Source: Collinsella aerofaciens
Lineage (GTDB): Bacteria; Actinomycetota; Coriobacteriia; Coriobacteriales; Coriobacteriaceae
Reading direction: 5' to 3'
NCBI RefSeq assembly: GCF_019131995.1
Contig: NZ_JAHONA010000043.1
Coordinates: 1 to 11,416 of the forward strand
DNA length: 11,416 nt
Below, piece after piece: positions 1 through 7,258 of the stretch. Both the position numbers and the translations under genes were made by a program. Positions within the stretch are counted from its first letter, which is position 1. Every line of letters begins with the position of its first letter. Under the pieces are notes generated by a model. That model was given only the letters and a program-made list of their open reading frames with translations. It did no database searches and was not told the origin of the DNA.

Positions 1-197
1 GGAAAGAAGCTGCGCCGCGGGGGAGGCGACCCAAATGGCTTTCTCATATCGTCTTTTATGTGGACCCGCGGAAAATGCATCCCAGTCTTTTGCGAAAAAC
101 GGGACGCGCTTTCCGGCGCTTACTTCCGACGTGCGTGCACATCTCGGCGCGCCATCTCGGGCCCGCTCAGACATTCCTCCCGCTTTTGCGCCACTTT

Positions 198-218
198 ACA
201 GACCGTTCGGTCGTCTGT
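198..218. promoter_or_regulatory. Operator-like dyad upstream of the GH5-like gene
   Basis: ACAGAC (198-203), nine bases, then GTCTGT (213-218) is a perfect 6-bp inverted repeat. A second, inner perfect dyad GACCG-TT-CGGTC occupies 201-212. The site covers the place where a -35 element for the TATACT box at 232-237 would lie, so a repressor bound here could block transcription. No regulator gene is in the window, and the binding protein is unknown. Confidence 0.35.
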
Positions 219-231
219 CCGCACGCGCGGG

Positions 232-237
232 TATACT
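232..237 (+). promoter_or_regulatory. Possible -10 box for the GH5-like gene
   Basis: TATACT matches the sigma-70 type -10 consensus at five of six bases and lies 66 bases before the chosen start codon. No good -35 hexamer is present at the usual spacing (209-214 reads GGTCGT), so the promoter may depend on an activator or be spurious. Confidence 0.35.
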
Positions 238-266
238 CAAAACGATACTTTTCCTATGCAATACGA

Positions 267-283
267 TGCAGGCTCGGCCTGCA
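267..283 (+). other. Small hairpin in the 5' leader
   Basis: TGCAGGC (267-273), loop TCG, GCCTGCA (277-283) is a perfect 7-bp stem. It sits between the putative -10 and the ribosome binding site at 291-297. No T-run follows, so it is not an intrinsic terminator. It may stabilise the leader transcript or mean nothing. Confidence 0.35.
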
Positions 284-302
284 CGATCCGAAGGGGGCAG
301 TG

Positions 303-1364
303 ATGGAGAGGATACTCGGCGTTAATCTCTCTGGCTGGTTTATTCCCGAGCCTTGGGTTACCCCGTCGCTATACGCGGCGACCGGTGCATCCAACGCGGC
401 CGAGCTGCAGGAGGCCATGGGCACCGCCGCCTATAACGAGCGCATGCGCCGTCATTACGAGACGTTTGTGAGCGAGGATGATTTCCGTCGCATGGCGCAG
501 ATCGGCCTCAACGCCGTGCGCCTGCCGGTGCCTTGGTATGCCTTTGGCTCACAGGAGTCCGATGCCTCCTACATCTCGGTTGTCGATTACATCGACCGCG
601 CGATTGAGTGGGCTGCCAAGTACAACATTCGCGTGCTGCTTGACCTGGCGACTGTGCCCGGTGGCCAGGGCGATTCCAACGATTCGCCCGCCACGCCGGA
701 GGCTGTTGCCGAGTGGCATTCGTCCACTAACGGCCGCCATGTCGCACTCGACGTGCTCGAGCGCTTGGCCGAGCGTTACGGCGAGGCCGAGAGCCTGCTG
801 GGCATTGAGCTGCTGGATACGCCGCAGATGAGTGTCCGCAAGAGTCTTTTTGCCATGACGGATGGCATTCCGGCTCACTACCTGCGCAATTTCTATCGCG
901 ATGCCTACGAGCTCGTCCGTTCGTATATGCCCGAGGATAAGATCGTCGTCTTTTCGTCTTCGGGGCATCCCAGCGAGTGGAAGCATTTTATGCGCGGCGC
1001 CAAGTACAAGAACGTCTACATGGACCTTCACCTGTACCATTACCGCGACGAGTATGCGCTCGATATCACGAGCCCCCGCGGGCTGACGACGGCGATTTCG
1101 CGTAACAAGCGCGAGCTTAAAGAGGCGATTTCAACTGGGTTCCCCGTGCTGGTGGGCGAATGGTCGGGCGCGGCGATCTTTGCCAACTCGTCGGTTACGC
1201 CCGAGGGCCGCAATGCCTACGAGCGCGTGTTTATCGCCAACCAGCTGGCTTCGTTTGCGCCGGCTGCCGGTTGGTTCTTCCAAACGTGGAAGACCGAGAA
1301 GCGCATTGCAGCATGGGACGCCCGCGCGGCGCTCGGTACGCTCGAGCGCGGCATGATTGAATAG
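303..1364 (+). CDS. GH5-like glycosidase family protein with altered catalytic residues
   Basis: The 353-residue protein resembles family 5 glycoside hydrolases of the exo-beta-1,3-glucanase type, which are (beta/alpha)8 barrels cleaving beta-glucosidic bonds. The N-terminus GVNLSGWFIPEPWVTPSLY (residues 6-24) closely follows that family's opening motif. NAVRLPVPWYAF and the nucleophile motif LVGEWSG, with Glu286, are also present. The usual acid/base motif ELLNEP is replaced by ELLDTP: Asp172 and Thr173 stand where Asn-Glu is expected. The family's DLHGAPGSQ loop reads DLATVPGGQ, so its His is Ala. The protein may be catalytically inactive, or have changed chemistry or a binding role. There is no signal peptide, so it is probably cytoplasmic. 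The start at 303 is chosen because AAGGGGG lies 5 nt upstream; a longer in-frame start at 60 has no such site. rsmI follows after 6 nt, which suggests co-transcription. Confidence 0.8.
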   Translation: MERILGVNLSGWFIPEPWVTPSLYAATGASNAAELQEAMGTAAYNERMRRHYETFVSEDDFRRMAQIGLNAVRLPVPWYAFGSQESDASYISVVDYIDRAIEWAAKYNIRVLLDLATVPGGQGDSNDSPATPEAVAEWHSSTNGRHVALDVLERLAERYGEAESLLGIELLDTPQMSVRKSLFAMTDGIPAHYLRNFYRDAYELVRSYMPEDKIVVFSSSGHPSEWKHFMRGAKYKNVYMDLHLYHYRDEYALDITSPRGLTTAISRNKRELKEAISTGFPVLVGEWSGAAIFANSSVTPEGRNAYERVFIANQLASFAPAAGWFFQTWKTEKRIAAWDARAALGTLERGMIE

Positions 1365-1370
1365 GTTGAT

Positions 1371-2249
1371 ATGACGCAAAACAGCGCCCATACGGGCAAA
1401 CTCTATGTGGTCGGCACGCCCATCGGCAACCTGGGCGACCTGTCCCCGCGCGTTGGCGAGGCCTTTGCCGCTGCCGATGTCATCTGCTGCGAAGACACGC
1501 GCGTGACGTCAAAGCTGCTGATGCACCTGGGCATTTCCAAGCCGCTTGTCCGTTGCGACGAGAATGTGATCGCCAGCCGCGCCACCGGCCTGGTCGACCG
1601 TCTGCTGGCGGGGGAGACCCTCGCCTTTGCCTCGGACGCCGGCATGCCGAGCGTGTCCGATCCCGGCCAGGCGCTGGTCGAGGCGGCGCGTGAGGCCGAT
1701 GTGCCCGTCGAAGTTGTTCCCGGGCCCTCTGCTTGCGTCACGGCGCTCGTTTCGTCCGGCATTCCCTGCGAACATTTTTTCTTCGAGGGCTTTTTGGGTC
1801 GAAAGCGCGGCGACCGCGTGCGCCGTTTGCAGCGCCTTGCCGTGGTTCCCGGCGCACTCATCTTCTACGAGTCTCCACATCGCATCGTGGCGACGCTCGA
1901 GGCTGTGACAGAGGTTTTTCCCCAGCGTGAGGTTGCCGTCTGCCGCGAACTTACCAAGCTGCACGAGGAGGTCTTGCGCGGGCCCGCCGCCCAGCTCGCC
2001 GAGGAGCTGCGTGCTCGCGGCGAGGTGAAGGGCGAGATTGCGCTGGTCATCGCGCCGCCGAGCGAGGACGAGGAGGCCGGTATCGTGCCGGTTGGCGCCG
2101 CGGCAGCGGATCCCGACGAGGCCCTGCGCGAGGATATCCGCGCCGCGCTCGAGGAGGGGGAGCCCGCGTCTGCGGTGGCCAAGCGCCTGTCTCAGAAGTA
2201 TTCGCGCCGCAAGCGCGATGTCTATGCCATGGTGCTCGATATGCAATAG
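1371..2249 (+). CDS. rsmI: 16S rRNA (cytidine-1402-2'-O)-methyltransferase
   Basis: RsmI uses S-adenosylmethionine to 2'-O-methylate C1402 in the decoding centre of 16S rRNA, in the cytoplasm. The 292-residue protein has the usual family length and the tetrapyrrole-methylase fold motifs in order: GTPIGNLGDLS at 15-25, CEDTR at 40-44, SDAGMPSVSDPG at 88-99, PGPSA at 117-121, then FEGFLGRK and FYESPHR further on. The C-terminal tail after about residue 225 is acidic and Ala-rich, ending in a basic segment (KRLSQKYSRRKRD) that could contact RNA. The start ATG lies 6 nt after the stop of the GH5-like gene, with only a weak ribosome binding site, which is consistent with translational coupling. 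The metG promoter follows directly after its stop. Confidence 0.95.
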   Translation: MTQNSAHTGKLYVVGTPIGNLGDLSPRVGEAFAAADVICCEDTRVTSKLLMHLGISKPLVRCDENVIASRATGLVDRLLAGETLAFASDAGMPSVSDPGQALVEAAREADVPVEVVPGPSACVTALVSSGIPCEHFFFEGFLGRKRGDRVRRLQRLAVVPGALIFYESPHRIVATLEAVTEVFPQREVAVCRELTKLHEEVLRGPAAQLAEELRARGEVKGEIALVIAPPSEDEEAGIVPVGAAAADPDEALREDIRAALEEGEPASAVAKRLSQKYSRRKRDVYAMVLDMQ

Positions 2250-2250
2250 A

Positions 2251-2279
2251 TGGAGGATATCCAGCCCTTGCGCTAGAAT
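2251..2279 (+). promoter_or_regulatory. Putative metG promoter
   Basis: TAGAAT at 2274-2279 is a good -10 box. The hexamer at 17-bp spacing, TGGAGG (2251-2256), is a poor -35. The position, just after rsmI and 40 bases before metG, fits a promoter for metG. Confidence 0.45.
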
Positions 2280-2318
2280 CATCCCCTGTATGCAACGTTT
2301 TTCTGGAGGACAAACCCC

Positions 2319-3920
2319 ATGGATCAAAGCAAGCCTTCGTTCTTTATCACGACGCCCATCTACTACGTCAACGCCGATCCGCACCTGGGCACGGCTTATT
2401 CCACCATCATCGCCGATGTTCAGGCTCGCTATCGCCGCTCAGCCGGCTATAACGTCAAGTTCCTGACTGGCATGGACGAGCATGGCGAGAAGGTCGCCGA
2501 GGCTGCAGCCAAGCACAACATGACGCCGCAGGAGTGGACCGACAGCCAGGCTCCGCATTTCAAGGAGCTTTGGAGCAAGCTCGAGATCTCCAACGACGAC
2601 TTCATCCGCACCACCGAGCCGCGCCAGCATCATGCGGTGCAGTATCTGTGGGAGCGCATGAAGGAGTCCGGCTACCTGTATAAGGGCAGCTACGACGGCT
2701 GGTACTGCGTGCCCGACGAGACCTACTTTACCGATACGCAGGTCCAGAAGGGCGACGAGGAGTACGGCAGCGTCGGCCAGCACCTGTGCCCCGATTGCCA
2801 CCGTCCGCTCGAGCGCGTGCAGGAGGAGTCCTACTTCTTTAAGCTCTCTGCGTTCCAGGACAAGCTGCTCAAGCTCTATGACGAGCACCCCGATTTTGTC
2901 GAGCCTGCGTTCCGCATGAACGAGGTGCGCAGCTTTGTCGAGGGCGGCCTTAACGACCTTTCCGTGAGCCGCACGAGCTTTGACTGGGGCATTCAGGTCC
3001 CGTTTGACGAGGGTCACGTGACCTACGTGTGGTTCGATGCGCTGCTCAACTATATGACGGCCGTCGGCTACGGTGTCGACACCGACGAGGCGCGTGCCGA
3101 GCTGGCCTATCGCTGGCCCGCGCAGTTCCACATCGTGGGCAAGGACATCATCCGCTTCCACTGCGTCATTTGGCCCGCCATGCTCATGGCCATCGGCGAG
3201 GCCCTGCCCGAGCACGTCTTTGCCCACGGCTTCCTGACCGTGCGCAATGCCGAGACCGGCAAGGCCGAGAAGATGTCCAAGAGCCGCGGCAACGCCATCG
3301 CTCCGCAGGACGTTATCGACATGCTGGGCGTCGAGGGCTATCGCTATTACTTTATGACCGACGTGGTGCCCGGCACCGACGGCGCCATCAGCTTCGAGCG
3401 CATGGAGCAGGTCTACAACGCCGACCTGGCCAACAGCTGGGGCAACCTTATCTCGCGTTCGCTCAACATGAGCGGCAAGTACTTTGACGGTTGCGCGCCC
3501 GCCAAGCCCGCATCGTTCGATGCGTTCGACAACCCGCTGGCAAAGATTGCCGATGGCCTGGTCGATCGCTACATGGCCAAGATGGACGTGCTCGATTACG
3601 GTGGAGCCAAGGACGAGGTCATGGAGCTCATCCATGCCGCCAACCACTACATCGAGGACTCCGAGCCTTGGGCGCTTGCCAAGGACGAGGCCAAGGCTGA
3701 CGAGCTGGCGTTTGTGATCTACAACCTGCTCGAGGCCATCCGCATCGCCGCTCACCTGCTGATGCCACTCATGCCCCAGACTTCTGCCGAGGCTCTGCGT
3801 CGCCTGTCCTGCGAGGACGAGGCCACGAGCGACGACCTCAAGGGCATTTGCGCTTGGGGCCTGCTTGCCGGTGGTCAGCCCGTCGAGAAGGGCGAGCCGC
3901 TGTTCCCGCGTCTGGGCTAA
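2319..3920 (+). CDS. metG: Methionyl-tRNA synthetase
   Basis: This class I aminoacyl-tRNA synthetase charges tRNA-Met using ATP and methionine, in the cytoplasm. The 533-residue protein opens with TTPIYYVNADPHLGTAY, which carries the HIGH-type signature (HLG at 22-24), and has a perfect KMSKS loop at 318-322 within AEKMSKSRGN. The connective domain has Cys130 in WYCVPDE and a Cys157-Pro-Asp-Cys160 knuckle. The position where many relatives have the second Cys of the first knuckle is Asp133, so the metal site is of a reduced or variant type. The length matches the short MetRS form without the C-terminal EMAP-like tRNA-binding domain found in some other bacteria. GGAGG at 2305-2309 lies 9 nt before the ATG. 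A terminator follows at 3961-3991, so metG is probably a single-gene unit. Confidence 0.97.
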   Translation: MDQSKPSFFITTPIYYVNADPHLGTAYSTIIADVQARYRRSAGYNVKFLTGMDEHGEKVAEAAAKHNMTPQEWTDSQAPHFKELWSKLEISNDDFIRTTEPRQHHAVQYLWERMKESGYLYKGSYDGWYCVPDETYFTDTQVQKGDEEYGSVGQHLCPDCHRPLERVQEESYFFKLSAFQDKLLKLYDEHPDFVEPAFRMNEVRSFVEGGLNDLSVSRTSFDWGIQVPFDEGHVTYVWFDALLNYMTAVGYGVDTDEARAELAYRWPAQFHIVGKDIIRFHCVIWPAMLMAIGEALPEHVFAHGFLTVRNAETGKAEKMSKSRGNAIAPQDVIDMLGVEGYRYYFMTDVVPGTDGAISFERMEQVYNADLANSWGNLISRSLNMSGKYFDGCAPAKPASFDAFDNPLAKIADGLVDRYMAKMDVLDYGGAKDEVMELIHAANHYIEDSEPWALAKDEAKADELAFVIYNLLEAIRIAAHLLMPLMPQTSAEALRRLSCEDEATSDDLKGICAWGLLAGGQPVEKGEPLFPRLG

Positions 3921-3960
3921 GCCGCTGCGCGCCATATCGGCAATTTGCTGTTTAGATGTA

Positions 3961-3991
3961 AGGGCATGGCCGCAACGGTCCATGCCCTTTT
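3961..3991 (+). terminator. Intrinsic terminator after metG
   Basis: AGGGCATGG (3961-3969) pairs perfectly with CCATGCCCT (3980-3988) across a 10-nt loop, which can itself pair CCG with CGG. TTTT follows at 3988-3991. It lies 41 nt past the metG stop and upstream of the rsmA ribosome binding site. Confidence 0.85.
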
Positions 3992-4027
3992 GTTTCAAGA
4001 CGCCGCCACCATGCTAAGGAGGCAACT

Positions 4028-4888
4028 ATGACAACTTCGCCTTTGGCAAACCCCACGGCAACTAGGGAGCTGCTAGAGGAGTTTGGCCTTGCGACCAAGC
4101 ATCGCCTGGGCCAAAACTTCCTGATCGACAACCATGTGATCGAACGTATCTGTGAGCTCGCTGAACTTGCGGGCGATGAGCGCGTGCTCGAGGTCGGCCC
4201 GGGTTGCGGTACGTTGACACTTGCGTTGCTGCAGGAGGCGGCGTGCGTTACGTCGATCGAGGCCGATCCCGAGCTTGAGCCGGTGCTTGACGCCCACGCC
4301 GCCGACTATGCCAACTTCCGCTTTATCATGGGTGACGCGCTCAAGGTGACGCCGGGGCAGATTGAGCAGGCTGCAGGCGGTGAGCCAACGGTATTTGTTG
4401 CGAACCTGCCCTATAACGTGGCGGCGACGATCATCCTGCAGTTCTTCCAGACGATGCCCGCGCTCAAGCGCGCCGTCGTCATGGTTCAAAAGGAGGTTGC
4501 CGATCGCATTGCCGCAACGCCGGGCAACAAGACCTATGGCGGCTATACGGCAAAGCTCGGCCTGTATGCGCAGGTGACGGGTCGTTTTGAGGTGCCGCCG
4601 CGTTGCTTTATGCCGGCGCCGCACGTGGACTCGGCCGTCGTGCGTATCGACCGTGTTGACGGCGTGGTGCCCGAAGGGCTCGATCGCGACTTTGTGGCTC
4701 GCGTGATTGATGCTGCATTTGCCCAGCGTCGCAAGACCATCCGCAATTCCATGAGCGCCAACGGCTTTGCCAAGGACGTGCTCGATGCCGCCTTTGAGGC
4801 TTGCGGTATCGCACCCACCACGCGCGCCGAGACGCTTGATGTTGCCGACTTTGTCCGTCTGGCCCAGGAGCTAATCCATGATGCCTAA
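4028..4888 (+). CDS. rsmA: 16S rRNA dimethyladenosine transferase (A1518/A1519)
   Basis: RsmA (KsgA) N6-dimethylates two adjacent adenosines in the 3' terminal hairpin of 16S rRNA, a late checkpoint in 30S assembly. The 286-residue protein has the expected length and motifs: LGQNFLIDN at 27-35, the SAM-binding motif EVGPGCGTLT at 55-64, an acidic ribose-binding turn in EADPELEP, GDAL, and the catalytic NLPY at 126-129. The C-terminal part carries the RKTIRNS segment typical of the family. A strong AAGGAGG (4016-4022) lies 5 nt before the ATG. No clear promoter is visible between the metG terminator and this site, so the -35/-10 may be weak and lie within about 4000-4010. The last 11 bases overlap the start of tatD, which points to translational coupling. 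Confidence 0.97.
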   Translation: MTTSPLANPTATRELLEEFGLATKHRLGQNFLIDNHVIERICELAELAGDERVLEVGPGCGTLTLALLQEAACVTSIEADPELEPVLDAHAADYANFRFIMGDALKVTPGQIEQAAGGEPTVFVANLPYNVAATIILQFFQTMPALKRAVVMVQKEVADRIAATPGNKTYGGYTAKLGLYAQVTGRFEVPPRCFMPAPHVDSAVVRIDRVDGVVPEGLDRDFVARVIDAAFAQRRKTIRNSMSANGFAKDVLDAAFEACGIAPTTRAETLDVADFVRLAQELIHDA

Positions 4889-5795
4889 TGCCGAACGTGT
4901 GACGTTTACCAAGAAAAAGAAGACGGTTGCTTGTCCCGTGCCCTTGGCACCGCTTGCCGACACGCATGCGCATCTACTTTCGTTCTGGGGCAAGGATGTG
5001 CCTGAGACGCTCGTGCGTGCCAAGGCGGCAGGCGTCGACCTGTTGGTGACGATGCTCGACCCCATCGCTGACAAACGCAGCGTGACGGACTATAGCGACT
5101 GGCTCGTGCGCGAAATTCTGCCGATGCAGGATATCCCGCAGATCAAGTATCTTGCCGGCGTGCATCCGTATGGCGCACCGGACTATACCGACGACGTTCA
5201 CGCACAGGTCGTTGCCGCGCTCGATGATTCCTTATGCGCCGGTATTGGCGAAATCGGCCTGGACTACCACATGGACTATGACGACGATATCGCGCCGGCA
5301 CCCCATAACGTGCAGATTGACTGCATGGCGCGTCAGCTCGAGCTTGCCGTGTGCCGTAACGTGCCGGTGGAGCTGCATCTGCGCCACGAGGACACGGACC
5401 ATGAGCGCACCTCGCACGTTGATGCGTACAACGTGCTTCGTGAGGTGGGCGTGCCCCAGGCCGGTTGTGTGCTGCACTGCTTTGGCGAGGACCGCGCCAC
5501 GATGGAGCGCTTTGTGGAGCTGGGCTGCTATATCGCCTATGGTGGTGCGGCCACCTTTAAGCGCAACGACGACGTGCGCGAGGCATTTGCGGCAACCCCA
5601 CTCGATCGAATTTTGTTCGAGACGGATTGCCCGTATATGGCTCCGGAGCCCATCCGCGGTCTTGAATGCGAGCCCGCAATGATCTCCATTACGGCAAACG
5701 CGCTGGTTAACGACCGTGTCGATCGTACCGGCGAGGATGCTGAGGCAATCGCGCAAGCCGCTTGGGAAAATGCCTGCAAACTTTTTCAAAAATAG
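4878..5795 (+). CDS. tatD: TatD family metal-dependent hydrolase (DNase)
   Basis: TatD proteins are TIM-barrel metallohydrolases, several with 3'-5' exonuclease or DNase activity linked to DNA repair and turnover. All expected metal ligands are visible: His30 and His32 in DTHAH, Glu125 in GEIGLDY, His167 in ELHLRH, His200 in LHCFGE and Asp250 in FETDCPYMAPEP. At 305 residues it is longer than the 260 or so of typical TatD. The extra length is a Lys-rich N-terminal extension of about 20 residues (TKKKKTV) and insertions, including an acidic stretch after LDYHMDY. Starts at 4878 and 4881 (ATGATG) are both possible; AGGAG at 4866-4870 serves either. It overlaps rsmA by 11 bases. The exact substrate is not shown by the sequence. 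Confidence 0.92.
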   Translation: MMPNAERVTFTKKKKTVACPVPLAPLADTHAHLLSFWGKDVPETLVRAKAAGVDLLVTMLDPIADKRSVTDYSDWLVREILPMQDIPQIKYLAGVHPYGAPDYTDDVHAQVVAALDDSLCAGIGEIGLDYHMDYDDDIAPAPHNVQIDCMARQLELAVCRNVPVELHLRHEDTDHERTSHVDAYNVLREVGVPQAGCVLHCFGEDRATMERFVELGCYIAYGGAATFKRNDDVREAFAATPLDRILFETDCPYMAPEPIRGLECEPAMISITANALVNDRVDRTGEDAEAIAQAAWENACKLFQK

Positions 5796-5798
5796 TTC

Positions 5799-5827
5799 TT
5801 GCGTTCGCGGTGGCGCTCCGTTATTCT
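5799..5827 (+). promoter_or_regulatory. Promoter of tRNA-Leu
   Basis: TTGCGT (5799-5804), a 17-bp spacer and TATTCT (5822-5827) form a reasonable sigma-70 type promoter. It starts 4 nt after the tatD stop. Transcription would begin about 3-5 nt before the mature tRNA. Confidence 0.65.
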
Positions 5828-5838
5828 AATTCCTGCAC

Positions 5839-5925
5839 GCGGGCGTGGCGGAATTGGCAGACGCGTACGGTTCAGGTCCGTATGGGGGCAACCCCATGAA
5901 GGTTCAAGTCCTTTCGCCCGCACCA
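5839..5925 (+). tRNA. tRNA-Leu (anticodon CAG)
   Basis: The 87-nt gene folds as a class II tRNA with a long variable arm, as expected for leucine. The acceptor stem pairs GCGGGCG (5839-5845) with CGCCCGC (5915-5921), followed by discriminator A and an encoded CCA (5923-5925). The anticodon stem is TACGG/CCGTA with loop TTCAGGT, giving anticodon CAG at 5873-5875, which reads CTG. CTG is a heavily used leucine codon in this window. The T-arm GGTTCAAGTCC is present. It has its own promoter upstream and an intrinsic terminator directly downstream, so it is a single-tRNA transcription unit. Confidence 0.97.
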
Positions 5926-5936
5926 TTGAATGAAAG

Positions 5937-5961
5937 AGCTCCCAGCAATGGGAGCTTTTTT
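5937..5961 (+). terminator. Intrinsic terminator after tRNA-Leu
   Basis: AGCTCCCA (5937-5944), loop GCAA, TGGGAGCT (5949-5956) and a run of six T at 5956-5961. It lies 11 nt past the CCA end. The GCAA tetraloop recurs in the terminator after tRNA-Arg. Confidence 0.92.
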
Positions 5962-6017
5962 GTTATGGGCCGTTTTTGGCAGATTTGACATATCGATTTC
6001 GCGCGGTAGATGCCCCT

Positions 6018-6236
6018 GTGGTCAAAAAGTGGCAAATATGAGTACTGACATGAAAATAGAGACATTTCATGAAGCCATTTTTGCTCATTTTACGCAACAG
6101 ATGTACGCTAATTTGGCTCAACCTTGAGACAAAATGAAGTAATTTCGATAGACCTCGGGTTCAACGAGGCGATTTTGACCCAAATACGCTGTTACTAAAC
6201 TGGTAACAGTACTCATATTTGGCCTTTTTTGACCAC
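6018..6236. repeat. Intergenic element with 29-bp inverted terminal arms
   Basis: The left arm (6018-6046) begins GTGGTCAAAAA and ends AAATATGAGTACT; the right arm (6208-6236) is its reverse complement at 26 of 29 positions, with all three differences in the middle. Pairing can extend outward through CCC/GGG with one bulged base. Between the arms are further small hairpins: CATGAAA/TTTCATG (6049-6071), CTCAA/TTGAG (6117-6128), CCTCG/CGAGG (6153-6169) and CTGTTAC/GTAACAG (6189-6209). The 219-bp unit is A/T-rich compared with its surroundings, has no credible ORF and no target-site duplication I can find. It looks like a MITE-like or structured intergenic repeat. A regulatory or RNA role is possible but not shown. 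It fills most of the gap between tRNA-Leu and the SPFH gene. Confidence 0.7.
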
Positions 6237-6251
6237 GGGTCCTCCTGTTGG

Positions 6252-6281
6252 TGTCACGTGGCTGCTTCGTGCGGGTATCCT
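6252..6281 (+). promoter_or_regulatory. Possible promoter of the SPFH-rlmH operon
   Basis: TATCCT at 6276-6281 is a fair -10 box, placed 32 nt before the start codon. The upstream hexamer TGTCAC (6252-6257, 18-bp spacer) is a poor -35. The site lies just outside the right arm of the inverted-repeat element. Confidence 0.4.
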
Positions 6282-6313
6282 AGTGCCAACGTGTGCCTAT
6301 CAGAGGAGAGACC

Positions 6314-7252
6314 ATGCTGTTGTCCGGTATCATCGCTGCCCTTACGAGCTTTCTACTTCCCATCATCATTTTGTTGCTGCTGCTCCCCAACGCCTGCTAT
6401 GTCGTTGAACAGCAGCATGCCGTGATCATCGAGCGTCTGGGCAAGTTTAACCGCATCGTCAACGCGGGCTTCCACATGAAGGTGCCCGTGATCGACCGCA
6501 AGGCCGCCACGGTGAGTCTGCGCACCATGAAAAACGGTTTTGGCATCGACGTTAAGACCCAGGACAACGTGACCATCGGCCTTGAGGTCTCTGCTCAGTA
6601 CCACGTGAGCTATGACATGGGCGCCGGCCCGGCAGATTCGGGCATCTACAAGAGCTACTACATGCTGCAGGAGCCCGTCGACCAGATGCGTGATTTCATC
6701 ACCGACGCCCTGCGCTCTTCCATCCCCGTCTATACGCTCGATGAGGTCTTTGCCAAGAAGGATGACATCGCCAAGGACGTTAATGCCACCGTGTCCGAGC
6801 AGATGGCTGCCTACGGCTTTACCCTCGTGTCGACACTCATCACCAAGATCGCGCTGCCGACCGAGGTCGAGAACTCCATGAACGACATCAATGCCGCCCA
6901 GCGAAAGCGCGCTGCTGCGCAGGAGCTCGCCGAGGCCGACCGCATCAAGCGCGTCACCGAGGCGACCGCCGAGGCCGAGGCGATGGAAAAGGCGGGCGAG
7001 GGCATCGCCAACCAGCGCAAGGCCATCGCGCTGGGCATCAAGGATTCGCTCGAGATCATCCAGGAGACGGGTGTCGGTAACGACGAGGCCAACCAGCTGT
7101 TCATGTTTACGCAGTGGTCCGAGATGATGACAGAGTTCGCTCGCACGGGTAAAACATCGACGGTCGTACTGCCGAGCGATTTCTCGCAGTCGGCCTCGAT
7201 GTTCGAGCAGATGCTGACCGCCGGCAAAGTCCAAAACGATTCGAAGGAGTAG
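6314..7252 (+). CDS. SPFH/Band 7 membrane protein, HIR-like
   Basis: SPFH proteins oligomerise at membranes and organise microdomains or control membrane proteases. This 312-residue protein has one N-terminal membrane segment (about residues 5-24, LLPIIILLLLLP at its core), then an SPFH domain beginning YVVEQQHAVIIERLGKFNRI. A charged, Ala/Glu-rich helical region of about residues 190-235 (AAQRKRAAAQELAEADRIKR) is likely coiled coil. The later segments GEGIANQRKAIALGIKDSLE and FTQWSEMM, and the STVVLP ending, resemble the hypersensitive-induced-response (HIR) branch rather than flotillin or HflK/C. No NfeD-type partner is adjacent. The start at 6314 is chosen because GAGGAG lies 5 nt upstream; an in-frame GTG at 6293 would add seven residues. 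rlmH follows after 6 nt, and its ribosome binding site overlaps this stop codon. The cellular role is unknown. Confidence 0.9.
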   Translation: MLLSGIIAALTSFLLPIIILLLLLPNACYVVEQQHAVIIERLGKFNRIVNAGFHMKVPVIDRKAATVSLRTMKNGFGIDVKTQDNVTIGLEVSAQYHVSYDMGAGPADSGIYKSYYMLQEPVDQMRDFITDALRSSIPVYTLDEVFAKKDDIAKDVNATVSEQMAAYGFTLVSTLITKIALPTEVENSMNDINAAQRKRAAAQELAEADRIKRVTEATAEAEAMEKAGEGIANQRKAIALGIKDSLEIIQETGVGNDEANQLFMFTQWSEMMTEFARTGKTSTVVLPSDFSQSASMFEQMLTAGKVQNDSKE

Positions 7253-7258
7253 ACGCGC

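Larger units (their letters stand above)
1..302. other. Leader region with no supported gene
   Basis: All three forward frames happen to be open across most of this stretch, but the translations are rich in Arg, Ser and Cys, lack a recognisable family and have no good ribosome binding site. I therefore read it as intergenic DNA upstream of the GH5-like gene. It holds an operator-like dyad at 198-218, a TATACT box at 232-237 and a short hairpin at 267-283. A gene tail entering from the left edge cannot be excluded: one frame runs open from base 2 to the stop at 323-325, and another from base 1 to the stop at 301-303. Confidence 0.5.

Noticed and set aside
60..302. N-terminal extension of the GH5-like protein in the same frame
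   Set aside because: The added residues are basic and unlike the family, the extension has no ribosome binding site, and the start at 303 has a good one and begins exactly at the family's N-terminal motif.
2439..3998. 519-codon open frame on the minus strand opposite metG
   Set aside because: It mirrors the strongly biased codons of metG, has no family-like features or ribosome binding site, and runs through the metG terminator.
5985..6012. Perfect TTGACA followed by TAGATG as a promoter
   Set aside because: The -10 matches poorly (three of six), the spacer is 16 bp and no gene follows for 300 bases; chance match in an A/T-rich stretch is likely.
5930..6127. 65-codon ORF downstream of tRNA-Leu
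   Set aside because: It starts inside the tRNA-Leu terminator region, has no ribosome binding site and runs through the left arm of the inverted-repeat element.
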